A DNA stretch of 64,000 bases from Streptomyces sp. NBC_01571 (GTDB lineage Bacteria; Actinomycetota; Actinomycetes; Streptomycetales; Streptomycetaceae), in contig NZ_JAPEPZ010000001.1 in the NCBI RefSeq assembly GCF_026339875.1, forward strand, positions 62,001 through 126,000. Direction: 5' to 3'. The notes under the pieces are model-generated. The model was not told the origin of the DNA, did not search any database, and was given only the letters and a program-made list of their open reading frames with translations. The position numbers and the translations under genes are program-made. Below are positions 63,082-64,000 of the stretch, piece by piece; within the stretch, counting starts at the first letter, position 1, and the number at the start of each line of letters is the position of its first letter.

Positions 63082-64000
63082 TTACGCGGCGAGGCTGAGT
63101 TCGAGTCGGGCGAGGTGGCTGGTGTGGCGGCGGTCGAGTGGCCTGCCGTTCCACCAGGCGTTCAGGCGGATAAGGTTGAGGGCGACGGCGCTGTGGACGT
63201 GCTCGAGGTGGGTCTTGGCCAGGCCGCGGTAGCGGGCCCGGCGGCTGTCGGTGACGGCGATCGCTTGTCGCATGGTGCCCTCGACACCGGCGCGTAGGGC
63301 GTATGCGTCCTGCCAGTCCCGGTCGGCCTGTTCGGCGCGTGCGGTGCGCAGGGCCTCGGTCAGCGGGCGAGGGTTCAAGGTGAGCTGCCGGAAGCCCCGG
63401 CGGCTGGTGGTGCATAACTCGCGGACCGGGCAGGGGCCGCAGGTCGGCTTGGTGAAGGCGACCACGATCATCGGGTGGCCGTGCTGGGTGCACGGGCTCC
63501 AGGAGGAGCTGGTCTGTCCCTGGGGGCATGTGACCTGCTGGTACTTCCAGTCGATGGTGAACGCGTCGGCCTGGAAGCCCTGGGCGGCGCGGGCCTGGCG
63601 GGACTGGTCGAGCAGAACCGGGGTGATCAGCGTGATGCCGTAGGTCTTGCGGGACTTCACGATCAGTTCGGCGCTGGGGTAGCCGGAGTCGAGGTAGTGC
63701 TCGCCCGGAGGCAGGCCGCGGCGCTGAAGCTGCTGGTGGATGCCGTCCAGGGCCTTGGTGTCGGGGACGGTGGAGGCGGTGGTGGCCACGTTCGTGATCA
63801 GGTTCGGGGCGGTGCGCTCCTTCTCGGGCGCATCCGTGCAGCTCTCACTCACATGCAGCTTGAACCCGTTCCAGAAGGTGTCGCGCTTGGCGGACCAGCG
63901 GGCGTCGAGGTCGTAGGGGAAGCGATGCGCAGATGGCCGGGCGGCAGCCCGTCACCGCCCTCCTCGGTCCTGGTGCGGCGGGCCACCGCCTCGCGTCCGT
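63082..64000 (-). pseudogene. IS1182-family transposase, cut by the window and frameshifted
   Basis: C-terminal two thirds: ITNVATTASTVPDTKALDGI, PGEHYLDSGYPSAELIVKSR, CTTSRRGFRQLTLNPRPLTE, GVEGTMRQAIAVTDSRRARY, HLARLELSLAA. The upstream part reads EEGGDGLPPGHLRIAS in one frame, but YDLDARWSAKRDTFWNGFKL in another, so a base is missing near 63920. The 5' end is outside the window. Confidence 0.85.

Noticed and set aside
1..64000. tRNA, rRNA or known riboswitch
   Set aside because: I looked for cloverleaf and rRNA signatures in the gaps and saw none that I could support by eye; a tRNAscan/Infernal run would settle it.

Overview
The window is high-GC actinobacterial DNA, almost certainly Streptomyces. 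The codon bias (G/C in third positions), GTG starts, GTGA/ATGA start-stop overlaps, a Tpg-like telomere protein relative, HupA, PyrE, azlCD, JetD and many Streptomyces-type insertion sequences all point that way. The density of insertion sequences, truncated genes and split genes suggests a chromosome arm near the telomere, or a linear plasmid or integrated plasmid remnant, not core chromosome.

Layout. 1-1.9 kb: IS21 (istA cut by the window edge, istB frameshifted). 2.2-9.3 kb: methyltransferase, a frameshifted Tpg-like terminal-protein gene, a sarcosine-oxidase-like flavoenzyme, IS debris, and a three-gene coupled operon (read right to left from 9220). The first gene of that operon is an 849-residue protein with Phd-like, DnaB/RecA-like and family-B-polymerase-like parts. 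9.7-10.7 kb: cold-shock protein and HU, each with a terminator hairpin. 11-13.4 kb: a coupled cis-prenyltransferase / MpaB-type oxygenase pair. 13.6-16.7 kb: HNH-nuclease remnant, DHFR-like protein, and an alkylation-repair cluster (2OG-Fe(II) oxygenase, ogt, broken alkA). 17.3-20.9 kb: SUKH protein, and a hypothetical gene split in frame by a 2.3 kb insertion with azlC', azlD and an acyltransferase. 20.9-24.4 kb: integrase and replication-relaxation fragments, a secreted lipase, and a cluster of seven TTGCGCA sites. 24.5-31.9 kb: IS1380, a decayed streptogrisin-type protease, secreted SGNH hydrolase, LLM oxidoreductase, IS256 remnant, and IS607 (tnpA plus truncated tnpB). 32.3-41.8 kb: MFS exporter / ECF sigma pair, tnpB remnant with a MITE, PucR regulator, and a molybdenum hydroxylase operon with XdhC. 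41.8-44.4 kb: ISL3 truncating a Wadjet-type operon, of which only jetD is intact. 44.5-47.5 kb: two ISAs1 copies, one nested inside the other, splitting a small Cys-rich gene. 48-50.5 kb: PD-(D/E)XK nuclease fragment and an IS5-like element with an inverted solo end around a membrane-protein gene. 50.5-54.3 kb: receptor kinase fused to a peptide-binding protein, and a ribbon-helix-helix/Fic-type toxin-antitoxin pair. 54.5-64 kb: hsdR remnant, IS5 next to an inositol-monophosphatase gene, pyrE, a four-gene DUF6431/DDE/TniB-like transposon, IS5 interrupted by IS3, and IS1182 running off the edge.

Functional themes. (i) Telomere or plasmid replication parts: the Tpg-like gene, the polymerase-like operon and the TTGCGCA array. 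(ii) Decayed defence genes: jetD, the PD-(D/E)XK fragment, the hsdR fragment and an HNH fragment. (iii) Intact metabolic cargo: molybdenum hydroxylase, prenyl/oxygenase pair, secreted hydrolases and alkylation repair. All homology calls come from reading motifs; no database search was run.
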